Assembly (NCBI GenBank): GCA_017475045.1
Contig: JAFVGH010000068.1
Span: 62,001-126,000 of the forward strand
Direction: 5' to 3'
DNA from: Fibrobacter sp.
GTDB lineage: Bacteria; Fibrobacterota; Fibrobacteria; Fibrobacterales; Fibrobacteraceae
Length of the DNA stretch: 64,000 bases
Of this stretch, positions 51,706 to 62,020 are shown piece by piece; within the stretch, counting starts at the first letter, position 1, and each line of letters starts with the position of its first letter. The notes under the pieces were generated by a model, which saw only the letters and a list, made by a program, of their open reading frames with translations, ran no database searches and was not told the origin of the DNA. Position numbers and translations under genes: made by a program.

Positions 51706-54075
51706 ATGACGTTTTTTTCTTCTTTTCGAGAATTAGCAAGTCCACTGGCAGGGAAACCTGCCCTGGTCGCCGCACTGACACTAATGGTGACCATTGCCGC
51801 AATGGAAAAGCCTCAATACGGGGCTATTCTTTTGATTTTAATGTGGGCGCTGGTCCATACTTTTGGAAGGTTCCTCCAGAAGGTCGTTCTTGTGGCTTTG
51901 CTGGCGGGAATAGCGAGTATTTTTTGGGGGTCGGTAGCAGAGGTGCCAGGAAATCTGGTCGCAGAGGTGCCGCCCAGTGAAGGCTGCGGGACCGTTGAGG
52001 CAGTGCTCCCCCGAAGTAACGGGGCGGCGTTTATTGTAAAGTCAACAATCCCCGACAGCAATAGTTATTGCAAAAATGGTGCCAAAACGGCACGCGTGCG
52101 GCTTACTGAAAAGCGGGAGTTGCCCCGTGTGCCGGAGCCCGGAGATTCCATCTGCTACGAAGCGGCCTGGTACCCGGTGGAGCCTCCGACGGTTCCCGGG
52201 GCGTTTGATACCCGCAAGTGGCTGGAGGGCCAGGGACTCGTGGCCTACGGAAAGTTCAAACATTGGAAAAGCTGGCGGGGCAGTTGGAATCCCGAGCGGA
52301 GCTTTTACCATTTCAGGAACTGGATTAAGGCAAGGCTCTCCCGGTTTTTGGACCCGGCGGAAACAGGGCTCTTGATGGGGCTCCTGGCCGGGGACAGGAG
52401 CGGCATACCCGAGGCCCTACGGAGCGATTTCCAGCGGTCGGGACTAGTGCACGTTCTAGCAATTAGTGGTTTCCATGTTGTTTTGCTGGCAGGGCTCCTG
52501 ATGACGTTTCTGAAGGCGACGGGACTCCCCCACAGGATTGTGCGAGTGGTGGGAATACTGCTCCTGGCCATCTACGTGCCTGTTACCGGAGGCTCCCCTG
52601 CGGTGACCCGTGCCGTCATCATGTTTGCCGTACCGCAAGTGGGCATGCTTTTCCAACGGCCGGCGAGTGCGCTGAACAGCCTGGGAGTGGCTCTGATCGT
52701 TATACTCTTGCCGAACCCCCAGGTACTCTGGAATCCGGGCTTCCAGCTTTCGGCGGCTGCCACCGTGGGAATCATTCTCGGTTCCAGCCACAATCCCTTA
52801 AGGGCCTTACCCGAAACCCTTTCTAAAAACAGGCTATGGGGCAAGTTCCAGAGTTTTATACTGGAGCCTACCTACACCACCGTTTGCGCCACCTTGGCGA
52901 CGGCGCCCTTCCTGATTTACCATTTCAAGACCCTGGCTCCCCTGGCCTGGCTCGGGAATATTGTCATCGTGCCGCTGATTTCTTGGGGCATGGAGGCGGG
53001 GCTTTTTGCGCTGCTGTCGCCCTTCGACTTTCTGACGGAGACCTTCTGTAGCGCCGCCTCGGTTATGCTTAGGTGCGCGAGCCTACTGACACGCCTACTT
53101 TCCGATTCCTCGGTGGCTTCGGTAACAGTGGGGCCCTACCCGCCCTTTGTGCTGTTGCTGATGGGATTTGTATTTGCGCTACTCCCCAGCACCCGCAGGA
53201 GCCGGCTGGGAGGAATATTGTTTGTCTTAGGCATTTTATTTTTCAGTTGCTTCTATCTTGTGTGTAGCTATAGGGATGTGGCACGCCCCTCCTGGAAACT
53301 GACCGCCATCGATATCGGGCAAGGAGATGCCATCTTGATCACCACGCCCTCGGGCAGGAACATTCTGATTGATAGCGGGCCAAACGACCGCAGGGATTCC
53401 GGCAAGGACATTATCGTGCCGTTCCTGCGACACTCGGGAATCCTTACGCTGGATGCTCTTGTGGTGACCCACGCCGATGCGGACCATTTCGGAGGGGCAC
53501 TCGGAATTGTGGGGAGTTTTCCTGTAAAGGAACTCTGGGTCAGCGAATGCGCAAGGCTGGAGCCCAAACCCGCCTGGATTAAAACCATGGCCGTGGCGCT
53601 AGAACGGGGAATTCCCCTGCGAGATATCGGCAGGGGCTTCACCTGGTCGGACAATTCCATGGAAATCCGGGCGCTCCATCCGGTGTCTGCAGGAACATGC
53701 GGCGAAACCAACGAAGAAAGCATAACCTTCCGGGTGAAGGGCCTGGGGCATTCTGCCGTGCTGACCGGCGACCTGACGGTGGCGGGAGAAAGAAAAATCC
53801 TGAAGTCGGGAATGTTCCTTAAGAGCGATGTGCTGAAGCTGGGCCATCACGGCAGCAAGACCTCTAGCAGCCGGAACTTTTTGACGGCGGTAGGGCCAAA
53901 GCTGGCCCTGGTTTCTAGCGGCCGGAAAAACAGGTTCCGTCACCCCCACAAGCAGGTCACGGACCGGCTGGACTCCCTGAGCATTCCTTACCTGAACACA
54001 GCAAAACGCGGGACCATCACCGTGCAGTTCACCCCCGACACCATGCTGGTGGAGACCATGCTACCGGGGGAATAA
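51706..54075 (+). CDS. comEC: DNA-uptake channel ComEC/Rec2
   Basis: 789 aa inner-membrane protein that lets single-stranded DNA in. Competence domain: SGLVHVLAISGFHVVLLAGL, YVPVTGGSPAVTRAVIMFAV and NPGFQLSAAATVGIIL. C-terminal metallo-beta-lactamase domain: AIDIGQGDAILITTPSGRNI, THADADHFGG and LGHHGSKTSSS. ATG at 51706 has AGGA nine bases upstream; the open frame from 51610 crosses the divergent gene. With PilT and the secretin in the window, natural transformation is plausible. Confidence 0.92.
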   Translation: MTFFSSFRELASPLAGKPALVAALTLMVTIAAMEKPQYGAILLILMWALVHTFGRFLQKVVLVALLAGIASIFWGSVAEVPGNLVAEVPPSEGCGTVEAVLPRSNGAAFIVKSTIPDSNSYCKNGAKTARVRLTEKRELPRVPEPGDSICYEAAWYPVEPPTVPGAFDTRKWLEGQGLVAYGKFKHWKSWRGSWNPERSFYHFRNWIKARLSRFLDPAETGLLMGLLAGDRSGIPEALRSDFQRSGLVHVLAISGFHVVLLAGLLMTFLKATGLPHRIVRVVGILLLAIYVPVTGGSPAVTRAVIMFAVPQVGMLFQRPASALNSLGVALIVILLPNPQVLWNPGFQLSAAATVGIILGSSHNPLRALPETLSKNRLWGKFQSFILEPTYTTVCATLATAPFLIYHFKTLAPLAWLGNIVIVPLISWGMEAGLFALLSPFDFLTETFCSAASVMLRCASLLTRLLSDSSVASVTVGPYPPFVLLLMGFVFALLPSTRRSRLGGILFVLGILFFSCFYLVCSYRDVARPSWKLTAIDIGQGDAILITTPSGRNILIDSGPNDRRDSGKDIIVPFLRHSGILTLDALVVTHADADHFGGALGIVGSFPVKELWVSECARLEPKPAWIKTMAVALERGIPLRDIGRGFTWSDNSMEIRALHPVSAGTCGETNEESITFRVKGLGHSAVLTGDLTVAGERKILKSGMFLKSDVLKLGHHGSKTSSSRNFLTAVGPKLALVSSGRKNRFRHPHKQVTDRLDSLSIPYLNTAKRGTITVQFTPDTMLVETMLPGE

Positions 54076-54077
54076 TT

Positions 54078-54893
54078 TTACCGGCCGTTCAGCAGGATTC
54101 GGGCGGGGTTGTGGAGGATGCCGTTGGAGGCGATGGAGCTGTAGCCTTCGTGGACAGAGGCGATGGGGTGACCCGCTTCATCAAAGAGGTTCGACTCCCC
54201 TTCGATGGTAGTGAACTTTCCGCCCGCTTCCTGGAACAGCAGCGGATAAGCGGCGATGTCCCACAGGGAGACAACAGGGTCCACCATCACTTCGGCACGG
54301 CCCGATGCCACCAGGTAATAGCCATAGCAATCGCCCCAACCGCGGTAAAGGTTTGCACTCCGGCGAAGTTTCGCGAAGCCCTCGCCAAAGCCCACCGTTT
54401 CCATGGTATTCACCGTTCCCGAAAGTACCAGGGCGTCAGCCAAAGAATGAACTCTAGAGCAGCGAACCGGGTTCCCGTCTAGGAAGGCTCCGCCGTCTTG
54501 AACCGCCCACACGGCGCTATGCAGGGCCGGTATGCGGATGACGCTTGCCACGGGGACGTTCTTACGGTAAAGGGCGATTAGCGTGCCGAAAAGGGGAACG
54601 CCACGAATAAAAGACTTGGTGCCATCGATGGGGTCCACAATCCAGCGGTATTCCTTGTCCGAAAGGCCGTCGCCAAATTCCTCACCCAAGACGCCAAAGT
54701 CAGGCGTCTCCTTGAGCCAGAATTCACGGAGCAGTTCTTCGGTGCTCTTGTCGGCGAGGGTCACGGGAGTCCTGTCCGCTTTCCACTCAACGCTCAGCCC
54801 TTTCCTAAAATACTTTAGGATGTTCTCTTCGGCCATCTCAGAGGCCTTGAGTGCAATTCTCAGAAGATCCATGTTTGTAGCGGTTGCAGGCAT
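54078..54893 (-). CDS. hisN: Histidinol-phosphatase of the inositol-monophosphatase fold
   Basis: Metal-dependent phosphatase. LGEEFGDGLSDKEYRWIVDP followed by IDGTKSFIRGVPLFGTLIAL is the HisN form of the IMPase motif (EE and DPIDGT metal sites), and DPVVSLWDIAAYPLLFQEAG is the second (WD). It starts right after the hisC stop, with GGAGG five bases before the ATG, so it probably takes the next step of histidine synthesis. Other substrates, such as inositol phosphates, are possible for the family. Confidence 0.88.
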   Translation of the reverse strand: MPATATNMDLLRIALKASEMAEENILKYFRKGLSVEWKADRTPVTLADKSTEELLREFWLKETPDFGVLGEEFGDGLSDKEYRWIVDPIDGTKSFIRGVPLFGTLIALYRKNVPVASVIRIPALHSAVWAVQDGGAFLDGNPVRCSRVHSLADALVLSGTVNTMETVGFGEGFAKLRRSANLYRGWGDCYGYYLVASGRAEVMVDPVVSLWDIAAYPLLFQEAGGKFTTIEGESNLFDEAGHPIASVHEGYSSIASNGILHNPARILLNGR

Positions 54894-55985
54894 CTAGACC
54901 TCCTCTTTCCACTTTTTGACTAGGGCGATTAGAAGTTCATTCTCTTCGGGCTTGCCCACCGTAACACGCACATGTTCAGGCATGCCAAAACTGGTAAGCC
55001 CGCGGATAATCATACCGTTCTGTTCCAAGAATGCCACAAGTTCCTTGGCCTTAGCGCCAATGTGTACGCAAATAAAGTTTGCCTGTGTGGGCAGCACCTT
55101 GAAGCCGAGGCCTTCAAAGGCCTTGTCCAAAAAGGCGATTCCCTCGGCGTTCATCTTGCGAGTTGCCTCTACGTGGTCGGTGTCGCCAAGGGCGGCGATG
55201 GCAGCTACCTGAGCAGCCTGGTTCACGTCAAAGGGGGGCTTCACCTTCCACAAGTGACGGACCACTTCGGCACTGGCCATGGCATAGCCTACGCGAAGAC
55301 CAGCCAAACCGTAAATCTTACTGAAGGTGCGGTTGATAAACAGGTTGGGAAATTCATCAAGGGCCCCCACCAGCTTGGGATAGTCGGGAGCCGTGGCAAA
55401 TTCGGAATAGGCTTCGTCCAAAAAGACAAGCACATTCTTCGGGACATTCTTCAAGAAGTCGCGAATTTCAACCTCGTTATAATAAAGGCCCGTAGGATTG
55501 TTGGGGTTGCAAATGAAAACCACGCGGGTCTTCTCATTCACGGCCTTCGCAAGCTCGTCAAGACTCGTCTTGGACTCGCCCGCACCCACGCCAATGAATT
55601 CCGCCCCGTTGGAAAGAGTGGTAAACTTGTAGACGGAGAAAGTGGGCGTGATGGCCACGCAGTTGTCGCCCTGACGGATAAAGGCCTTACCTACCATGTC
55701 GATAATTTCGTCGGAGCCGTTGCCCACCACGATCTGTTCCGTCTTGACACCGAACTTTTCAGCCAAGGCACGAATCATGGAGGGTGCGTCGCCACGGGGA
55801 TAAAGGTGCAGACTGTCCGCAATCTTATGGAAGGCCTCCACCGCCTTGGGAGATGCCCCAAGCGGGTTTTCGTTAGACGCCAACTTCACCACTTTGGTGA
55901 GGCCGTAGCGTTCACGGATTTCTTCGATGGATTTTCCAGGAACGTAATCAGATAGCTTGGAAAGTTCTGGACGCGGTTCAATCAT
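54894..55985 (-). CDS. hisC: Histidinol-phosphate aminotransferase
   Basis: PLP enzyme turning imidazole-acetol phosphate to histidinol phosphate. KLASNENPLGASPKAVEAF, DEIIDMVGKAF, FICNPNNPTGLYYNEVEI, VFLDEAYSEFA and the PLP-lysine segment NRTFSKIYGLAGLRVGY are as expected. 363 aa from ATG 55985, which has GAGGTGA upstream. Operon with hisN. ACTAGATTTGG at 56005-56015 on the minus strand may be the promoter. Confidence 0.92.
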   Translation of the reverse strand: MIEPRPELSKLSDYVPGKSIEEIRERYGLTKVVKLASNENPLGASPKAVEAFHKIADSLHLYPRGDAPSMIRALAEKFGVKTEQIVVGNGSDEIIDMVGKAFIRQGDNCVAITPTFSVYKFTTLSNGAEFIGVGAGESKTSLDELAKAVNEKTRVVFICNPNNPTGLYYNEVEIRDFLKNVPKNVLVFLDEAYSEFATAPDYPKLVGALDEFPNLFINRTFSKIYGLAGLRVGYAMASAEVVRHLWKVKPPFDVNQAAQVAAIAALGDTDHVEATRKMNAEGIAFLDKAFEGLGFKVLPTQANFICVHIGAKAKELVAFLEQNGMIIRGLTSFGMPEHVRVTVGKPEENELLIALVKKWKEEV

Positions 55986-56048
55986 ATTCACCTCTTTTCG
56001 CGAAACCAAATCTAGTAATTCCGCAGGAATATTTTAAATTTGGACATC

Positions 56049-56747
56049 ATGAAACGCCTCGCTGCACTCGTATTAGCCCTGTTCGCCACAAGCGCATTCG
56101 CTCTAGACCCCATCTGGGATATGCATTACACCTTCGGCCCCGAAAGCCGCAAGTCGCCCAAGTTCGGCGCTGGCGTGGGCCTGCGTTCCGATTTCGGAGA
56201 CCAAGTACTTTTCCCGGCAAATATTCTGGGCTGCATTTCCAAGGATTTTGAAATCGGCGCCAAGATAGACATTAACACCTACAACAAGATGGACAACTCC
56301 CAGCTTTCCCTGGACATCGGCGGAAAATACCACTTGCAGCCGGGAAGGTTCATCGAGTTGGACGGTTACTTTGGCCTGAACCGCAACAACGGTAGTGCAG
56401 TTATCCTCACCTACGGAACGGAACACTTTATCGCCAAGAACTTCTCCAACTTTTATGAAGCTCGTGCAGGTTTTCTGGACGGCGTGACCGGCGAAGACGG
56501 ATACGTGAAATTCGCCTTCGGCATGACCCCCACGCTGAATTTCGGACACACGGTCCGAGTGATGGTCGAAGTCAACACCTCCGAAAGTATCGGCCATATG
56601 TCCGACGACTTCATGATCGATATCATCCCCAAGCTAGAAGTGGCCTTGGGCGCCGCAAGAGTCCGCCTGGACTTTGACATCGGCGTCATGCAAGAAAAGA
56701 ACAATGATCAAAAGACCATTGCTCTTTACGTGATGACTGCGTTGTAG
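56049..56747 (+). CDS. Predicted outer-membrane beta-barrel protein
   Basis: Signal peptide MKRLAALVLALFATSAFA, then alternating strands with Gly/aromatic residues (FGAGVGLRSDFGDQVLFPAN, FIELDGYFGLNRNNGSAVIL, LEVALGAARVRLDFDIGVMQ). 232 aa, eight to ten strands, no named family. ATG at 56049; TTG at 56040 is upstream. Its stop TAG belongs to a small hairpin (56747-56759) also found after 14284. Confidence 0.65.
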   Translation: MKRLAALVLALFATSAFALDPIWDMHYTFGPESRKSPKFGAGVGLRSDFGDQVLFPANILGCISKDFEIGAKIDINTYNKMDNSQLSLDIGGKYHLQPGRFIELDGYFGLNRNNGSAVILTYGTEHFIAKNFSNFYEARAGFLDGVTGEDGYVKFAFGMTPTLNFGHTVRVMVEVNTSESIGHMSDDFMIDIIPKLEVALGAARVRLDFDIGVMQEKNNDQKTIALYVMTAL

Positions 56748-56762
56748 CAGCTACGCTGCGCG

Positions 56763-59315
56763 TCACTTCACCACAAATTTCTCACCGTCGTAGTCGATGA
56801 CTACGGGCTTTGCGGCACTCACTTCGCCAGCGAGGATTGCATGGCTCAGCGGACGTTCCACGTTCCTTTCTAGGTAACGCTGGATCGGGCGGGCGCCGAA
56901 TTCCGGCTGGTAGGCACCATCGGCAATCGCTTCGAGAGCCTTTTCGGTCAGCGTGAGCTGCAAATCCTGACGGGCGGCGCGTTCGGCGAGTCCCTTGAAT
57001 TTGAGCTTCACGATGTCCTTGATCTGTGGCTTCGTTAAACTCTGGAACACCAGCACTTCGTCCAAGCGGTTCAAGAATTCCGGTCTGAAGAATCCGCGGA
57101 GTTCCGGCTCGATTTCCTTCAAGGTCACAGGCTTTGCATCACCCGCGCGGTTCTGGAAATGAGCAGCGCCTAGGTTCGACGTCATCAGAATCAAGGTGTT
57201 CTTGAAATTCACGGTACGGCCCTTGCCATCGGTCAAACGACCGTCGTCAAGCACCTGCAACAGCGTGTTGAACACATCGGGGTGAGCCTTCTCGATTTCA
57301 TCGAGCAGAATCACGCAATACGGATGCGTACGCACGGCTTCGGTCAGCTGACCGCCTTCTTCGTAGCCCACGTATCCCGGAGGCGCACCGATCAAGCGGC
57401 TCACGCTATGCTTTTCCATGTATTCACTCATGTCGATACGCACCAGAGCCGCTTCGCTGTCGAAAAGTTCGGTCGAAAGCGCACGAGCAAGTTCCGTTTT
57501 GCCGACACCTGTGGGGCCCAAGAACAAGAAGCTACCAATCGGCGCATTCTCGCGGCTAAGACCGCTACGGTTACGGAGAATTGCTTCCGAAACCGCCTCG
57601 ACAGCTTCGTCCTGGCCAATCACGCGGGCGTGCAGACGTTCGTCCAAGTGCAGCAACTTGGCCTTTTCGCCTTCGCAAAGTTTCGTTACCGGAATTCCCG
57701 TCCAGCGGCTCACCACGAGGGCGATGGTTTCTTCCGTCACCTCTTCGCTCAGGTCACTGTCGCTTGCGGACTTCTTGATTTCTTCGGTCTTCGCGGCAAT
57801 TTCCTTTTCGAGGTTCACAATCTTGTTGTACTTGAGTTCGGCGGCGCGGTTCAAGTCGTAGCGGGCTTCGGCCTGCTCCATCTCGTCCTTCGCTTGCTGC
57901 AAGGACTTCTTGAGGCCCTGTAGTTCAGCATTCTTCGCGCGCCTTTCTTGCCAACGGTCCTGCATCAGCTTGACTGCGGCATCCGTCGTCGCGAGCTCTT
58001 CGCGCAACTCTTTCAGGCGCTTTACGCTGGTGTCGTCGGTTTCCTTCGCCAAGGCCTGCTCCTCGATCTTCATCTGGAGTTCCTTACGCTGCAAGGTATC
58101 CAAGGCTTCGGGCACGGTATCCATCTGCGTCTTCACAAGGCTTGCGGCCTCGTCAATCAGGTCGATGGCCTTGTCCGGCAAGAAACGGTCACTGATGTAG
58201 CGGTTCGAAAGTTTCACCGCCGCCACAAGTGCATTGTCGTGCAGACGCACGCCGTGGTGTGCATCAAAGCCATCCTTGATGCCACGAAGAATGGAAATCG
58301 ATTCCTCTTCGCTGGGTTCGTCGACCTGCACAGGCTGGAAACGGCGTTCCAATGCGGAATCCTTCTCGATGTACTTGCGGTATTCCTGCGTGGTCGTCGC
58401 ACCGATGCAGTGCAGTTCACCACGGGCCAGCTTCGGCTTGAGCATGTTGCCCAAGTCCATGGAGCCTTCGGTCTTGCCCGCACCCACGATGGTGTGGATT
58501 TCATCAATGAACAGCAAGGTATTGCCGTCTTCTTCAAGCGCGTCGAGCACGGCTTTCAAACGTTCCTCAAAATCGCCACGGTATTTTGCACCCGCCATCA
58601 AGGCAGACAAATCCAGTGCGAACAACTTCTTGCCCTTCAAAGCGTCGGGAACGTCGCCGCGGTAAATACGCTCGGCAAGGCCTTCCACAATGGCGGTCTT
58701 ACCCACGCCAGGTTCACCGACCAGACACGGGTTGTTTTTCGTCTTACGGCTCAGAATCAAGATGACGCGGCGGATTTCTTCTTCACGGCCAATCACCGGC
58801 GAGAGTTTTCCGTCGGCAGCCATTTCCACGAGTTCACGGCCGTACAATTTCAGCGGAGACTGTTCCTCAGCGTTGGCAGCACCCGCAAACGGATCCGACA
58901 GCCACGTTTCCACAACCTCGACGCTTCCCAAAGCATCTTCGAACACCTTCGCAAGGCCACGGTCGCCCGAGAACTTCATCAAGGCCACGAGCATGTCGCC
59001 CGGAGTCACCATGCGGTTCACCTGACGCGCCGCCTGCACAGAGGCTCGCAAAATACGGTTCAAGTCATTATCGGGTTCCACGTCGGGGTTCACGCCTTCC
59101 ATGCGGGGAATCTTCTGCACGAACGGTTCCAACTTGCCGCGGAGCTCGTTGGTCTTCGCGCCCTTGGACTTATAAAGTTTCTTCAGGGTGGCATCCGGGC
59201 CTTCTACAAGCCCCACCGCCAAATGGGCCGCACCCAGGTAGGAATGGGAGCAGCGGTCGCGCAGGCTCTGCGCCTTGGCCAGCACCTTTTCCGCGTCATT
59301 ACTAAAATCAGACAT
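56763..59315 (-). CDS. clpB: Protein-disaggregating chaperone ClpB
   Basis: AAA+ hexamer that pulls proteins from aggregates with DnaK. N-domain ([20 protein letters not shown]), first Walker A GEPGVGKT, Walker [13 protein letters not shown], the long coiled-coil M domain (about 400-520: [20 protein letters not shown]), second Walker [29 protein letters not shown] and a ClpB-type end. 850 aa, normal. ATG with GAGAGG upstream. No ClpP-binding loop was seen, so it is ClpB and not ClpA/ClpC. Confidence 0.92.
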   Translation of the reverse strand: MSDFSNDAEKVLAKAQSLRDRCSHSYLGAAHLAVGLVEGPDATLKKLYKSKGAKTNELRGKLEPFVQKIPRMEGVNPDVEPDNDLNRILRASVQAARQVNRMVTPGDMLVALMKFSGDRGLAKVFEDALGSVEVVETWLSDPFAGAANAEEQSPLKLYGRELVEMAADGKLSPVIGREEEIRRVILILSRKTKNNPCLVGEPGVGKTAIVEGLAERIYRGDVPDALKGKKLFALDLSALMAGAKYRGDFEERLKAVLDALEEDGNTLLFIDEIHTIVGAGKTEGSMDLGNMLKPKLARGELHCIGATTTQEYRKYIEKDSALERRFQPVQVDEPSEEESISILRGIKDGFDAHHGVRLHDNALVAAVKLSNRYISDRFLPDKAIDLIDEAASLVKTQMDTVPEALDTLQRKELQMKIEEQALAKETDDTSVKRLKELREELATTDAAVKLMQDRWQERRAKNAELQGLKKSLQQAKDEMEQAEARYDLNRAAELKYNKIVNLEKEIAAKTEEIKKSASDSDLSEEVTEETIALVVSRWTGIPVTKLCEGEKAKLLHLDERLHARVIGQDEAVEAVSEAILRNRSGLSRENAPIGSFLFLGPTGVGKTELARALSTELFDSEAALVRIDMSEYMEKHSVSRLIGAPPGYVGYEEGGQLTEAVRTHPYCVILLDEIEKAHPDVFNTLLQVLDDGRLTDGKGRTVNFKNTLILMTSNLGAAHFQNRAGDAKPVTLKEIEPELRGFFRPEFLNRLDEVLVFQSLTKPQIKDIVKLKFKGLAERAARQDLQLTLTEKALEAIADGAYQPEFGARPIQRYLERNVERPLSHAILAGEVSAAKPVVIDYDGEKFVVK

Positions 59316-59396
59316 AAAACCTCTCTTTTTTTACCGCTTTTTAGGTGCAAAACCCATGCCAATGAGGCAAAAACGCCGATTTTGGTCTAAAAACGC

Positions 59397-59426
59397 AAAA
59401 ATGTCGCATTTTTCAGCGACATTTTT
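59397..59426. promoter_or_regulatory. Perfect 11-bp inverted repeat between clpB and a lipoprotein gene
   Basis: AAAAATGTCGC, an 8-base spacer (ATTTTTCA), GCGACATTTTT. It lies 82 bases before clpB (minus) and 101 before the lipoprotein gene (plus), both transcribed away from it. It could be a protein-binding site or a terminator-like hairpin. It does not match the HrcA CIRCE element. Confidence 0.45.
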
Positions 59427-59526
59427 TCAAAATAAGACAGTTCAGCGTTTAATTCTTCAAGCCCCACATCACACAACTCACATTACTAATTTTGTAACGT
59501 CCCTGCTATTGCGAAAGGAACTATTT

Positions 59527-60702
59527 ATGAAGATTTTTTCAGGTAAAACCATTCTTAATTCCTGTATTGCGCTGATGACGGGAGTTTTTATCTCGGCATG
59601 CGGAGATAATGACAGTTCCAGTACCGCAACAGGCCCCGACTCTATCGAAAGCAGTTCCGGCGCAATCTCTAGCGAAGACGCAGCGCTATCAAGCGTCGCT
59701 GTATCTTCCTCCAGTACAAGCACACCCTCTTCCGCAACATCAGGTTCCTCATCCAGCAGCGAAAGTAGTTCAAGCGTAATCGCAAGCGTTAAAGACTACT
59801 GTTCCACTAATTTTCGATACAAATACAGCCATGACGAGTCAAACAAGAAATTCACCATATTTGAAGACCACTCCTACGATGAATGCCAACACCTAAACAA
59901 CAACTACGTCTTCTCCCATATAGACGAAGTATTGCAACACCGCCGAAGCTACATATTTGTCGGAGATACGCTAGTCTTAATTCAATCCCAAGAGGGTGAC
60001 CCTGATACCATGTTCACAGTTTTGGTAGGCGGCTCCGCAAACAAGCTCCTCGGAGACTGGGCGTTCACAACATGCGACTACAAGGCGGGTTCCATTTCTT
60101 GCGACAATGAACCAAAATCATACACAACCCATTATGTTTTTGAAGCAGACTCCCAGTTCGTATATCTCACTCAAGCAGACGGAAGTTGTATCCCCGCAGA
60201 ATCTTTAATGCCTAGCGACGGTACCTTAGACAAAGACGAAAGTTACACCGACACCTACGCAATGCAACACATTTACAACTCCATCATAAGCATCAAAAAA
60301 GGTGAGACTCATAACATAAGCATATTTCCTTCATCATTTTTCCTTCAGAATGGCGGAGTCACCGTTCCATCTGAAGTGACCATTTCTAGCCAAAGCAAGT
60401 ATGCTGTCACCTTCACTATCGGCGGTCAGGAATTTTCTGCCACTATCGGTGAGAACACGCACCGCATTCAATATTATTCCGATTCCCAATCAGAAGTTGA
60501 CTTGACCCTCGCCTCTGGCGGAAAAACTTGCCAGCTACACTACTTTAGAGATGCAAAACTCACCAGTGAAACATGTAAGAAAGAAAACGCTCCTTACTTT
60601 GAATTGGACACGAATGAAAAAACAGGCATTGAATATGTTGACTCGTACAGAGTTGATAATATTGACGAGTTCAAGGCGTGCCTAATAACTTTGGCACAAT
60701 AA
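59527..60702 (+). CDS. Ser-rich surface lipoprotein, unknown function
   Basis: Lipoprotein signal ending FISAC, a linker of about 70 residues rich in Ser/Thr/Ala (residues 27-95), then a domain of about 295 residues with beta-rich sequence and paired cysteines (CSTNFRYKYSH, YDECQHLNNNY, TTCDYKAGSISCDNEPKS). No family recognised. ATG at 59527 has AAAGGA upstream; the open frame from 59275 crosses clpB. The linker design matches the FISUMP lipoproteins in the window. Confidence 0.75.
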   Translation: MKIFSGKTILNSCIALMTGVFISACGDNDSSSTATGPDSIESSSGAISSEDAALSSVAVSSSSTSTPSSATSGSSSSSESSSSVIASVKDYCSTNFRYKYSHDESNKKFTIFEDHSYDECQHLNNNYVFSHIDEVLQHRRSYIFVGDTLVLIQSQEGDPDTMFTVLVGGSANKLLGDWAFTTCDYKAGSISCDNEPKSYTTHYVFEADSQFVYLTQADGSCIPAESLMPSDGTLDKDESYTDTYAMQHIYNSIISIKKGETHNISIFPSSFFLQNGGVTVPSEVTISSQSKYAVTFTIGGQEFSATIGENTHRIQYYSDSQSEVDLTLASGGKTCQLHYFRDAKLTSETCKKENAPYFELDTNEKTGIEYVDSYRVDNIDEFKACLITLAQ

Positions 60703-60776
60703 TTCGCCATTTCGTAAATATTACACAACGCCCATTCTGCATCGTTTTAATATTAGACTTAAAGTTATCTTCGTTA

Positions 60777-60791
60777 TTTCTATATTTGAGG
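60777..60791 (+). promoter_or_regulatory. Putative -10 box TTTCTATATTTGAGG before a FISUMP gene
   Basis: Shares TTTCTATATTTG with the boxes at 15795 and 34942. It lies about 47 bases before the ATG at 60838. Confidence 0.4.
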
Positions 60792-60837
60792 AAAAGAATA
60801 GGAGCCCTTCTCAGCTCCCCCATAATGGAGATGGCAA

Positions 60838-62001
60838 ATGAAAAAAGTACTCTATGCGTCTGCTCTAGCATTTATGACCGCAATCTGTTTCATCGCCTGT
60901 GACGACAGTTCCAGCAGTTCGTCTTACGAAATACCCTCCTACGGAACCGAAGCGGACCTCCCCGACACCTGTTCAATGGAAGTTGCCAAAATAGGGACTC
61001 GTTACTTAGCCTGTTTCGAAAACAAATGGGAAGAAATAACTGACTCCGTCGCCCTTGAGCAGTTCAAAGAAGACCTTGACGAAGACGAAATCAAGAAAAT
61101 TCTTGAAAAACTGGAGAACCAAACAACCAAGCCCGCAGTTCCCCAAAACAACAATTCCGATACCGAAATAGGGTCTTCTGATAGCGAAGAAGAATCCAGT
61201 TCCTCTTCTGAAGAAGAAGCCCCTTCTAGCAGTTCAAAAAAGAAACGCAACTCCGGCTCGGGTAGCGGCTCAGGTAGCGATTCGGGCAGCGGTTCCGGTA
61301 GCGGAGATTCCGAAGACGGAGCAAAGAAGTGCGGCACCAGCACCTACAACCCAGCAACGCAATTCTGTGCCACCAGGGGTGGTGTAGCGGAAAGAGCATA
61401 CAAAAAGACAACTATCAAAATAGGAACCGACTATTCCGAAACATGGATGGCAGAAAACTTGGCCTACGAAATTTCTGGAAATAGCGATTGCTACGGCTCA
61501 ACAGAAGCAGAAAAAGAATCATTCTGTAAAACCTACGGCCGCCTATATGCATGGTATATCGCCGTAGGCAAAACCGCCGACGAATGCAGTTCGAAACTAT
61601 GCAAGCTGGCAGAGGGCGACATTCAAGGAATATGCCCCGACGGCTGGCATCTGCCAAGCAGGGCGGAATGGGACGCTTTTCTCACCGCCGTAAACGGAAA
61701 TCCGCCCACTGAAGTTGACTTAGGTGGTGGAGTATCTTACGCAACAGCGGGTAAAAAAATAAAAGCCAACAGTAGCCTTTGGCCCAAAGACGGCCAGGGC
61801 ACAGATGACTACAATTTTTCAGCGCTGCCTGCTGGTATGAGTGGTAGTTATATCGGAATGGACGCCTTTTTCTGGAGTTCTACGCAACAAGACGGGTCAA
61901 ATGCTTACAACGTGAACCTTTGGAATGCTGACAAAGCCTATATGCCATATAACTTCAAGGGTTCAAAAATGTCGGTTCGTTGCATTCTGAACCACAAATA
62001 G
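60838..62001 (+). CDS. FISUMP-domain lipoprotein
   Basis: Signal MKKVLYASALAFMTAICFIA then C, a short unit (DTCSMEVAKIGTRYLACFEN), acidic/Ser-rich and Gly-Ser linkers (residues about 95-160), then the FISUMP domain: ETWMAENLAYEISG, KTYGRLYAWYIAVGK, GICPDGWHLPSRAEW, FSALPAGMSGSYIG, FFWSSTQQD and KMSVRCI. Clear paralogue of 35467-36558. GGAGATGG lies before the ATG. Likely on the cell surface; role unknown. Confidence 0.87.
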   Translation: MKKVLYASALAFMTAICFIACDDSSSSSSYEIPSYGTEADLPDTCSMEVAKIGTRYLACFENKWEEITDSVALEQFKEDLDEDEIKKILEKLENQTTKPAVPQNNNSDTEIGSSDSEEESSSSSEEEAPSSSSKKKRNSGSGSGSGSDSGSGSGSGDSEDGAKKCGTSTYNPATQFCATRGGVAERAYKKTTIKIGTDYSETWMAENLAYEISGNSDCYGSTEAEKESFCKTYGRLYAWYIAVGKTADECSSKLCKLAEGDIQGICPDGWHLPSRAEWDAFLTAVNGNPPTEVDLGGGVSYATAGKKIKANSSLWPKDGQGTDDYNFSALPAGMSGSYIGMDAFFWSSTQQDGSNAYNVNLWNADKAYMPYNFKGSKMSVRCILNHK

Positions 62002-62020
62002 CTCGCAACAACCTTCCGAA

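Noticed and set aside
57948-59390. 480-codon plus-strand frame opposite clpB
   Set aside because: Antisense of conserved ClpB motifs; His/Gln/Arg-rich.
59316-59526. HrcA CIRCE element before clpB
   Set aside because: The inverted repeat there does not contain TTAGCACTC or GAGTGCTAA.
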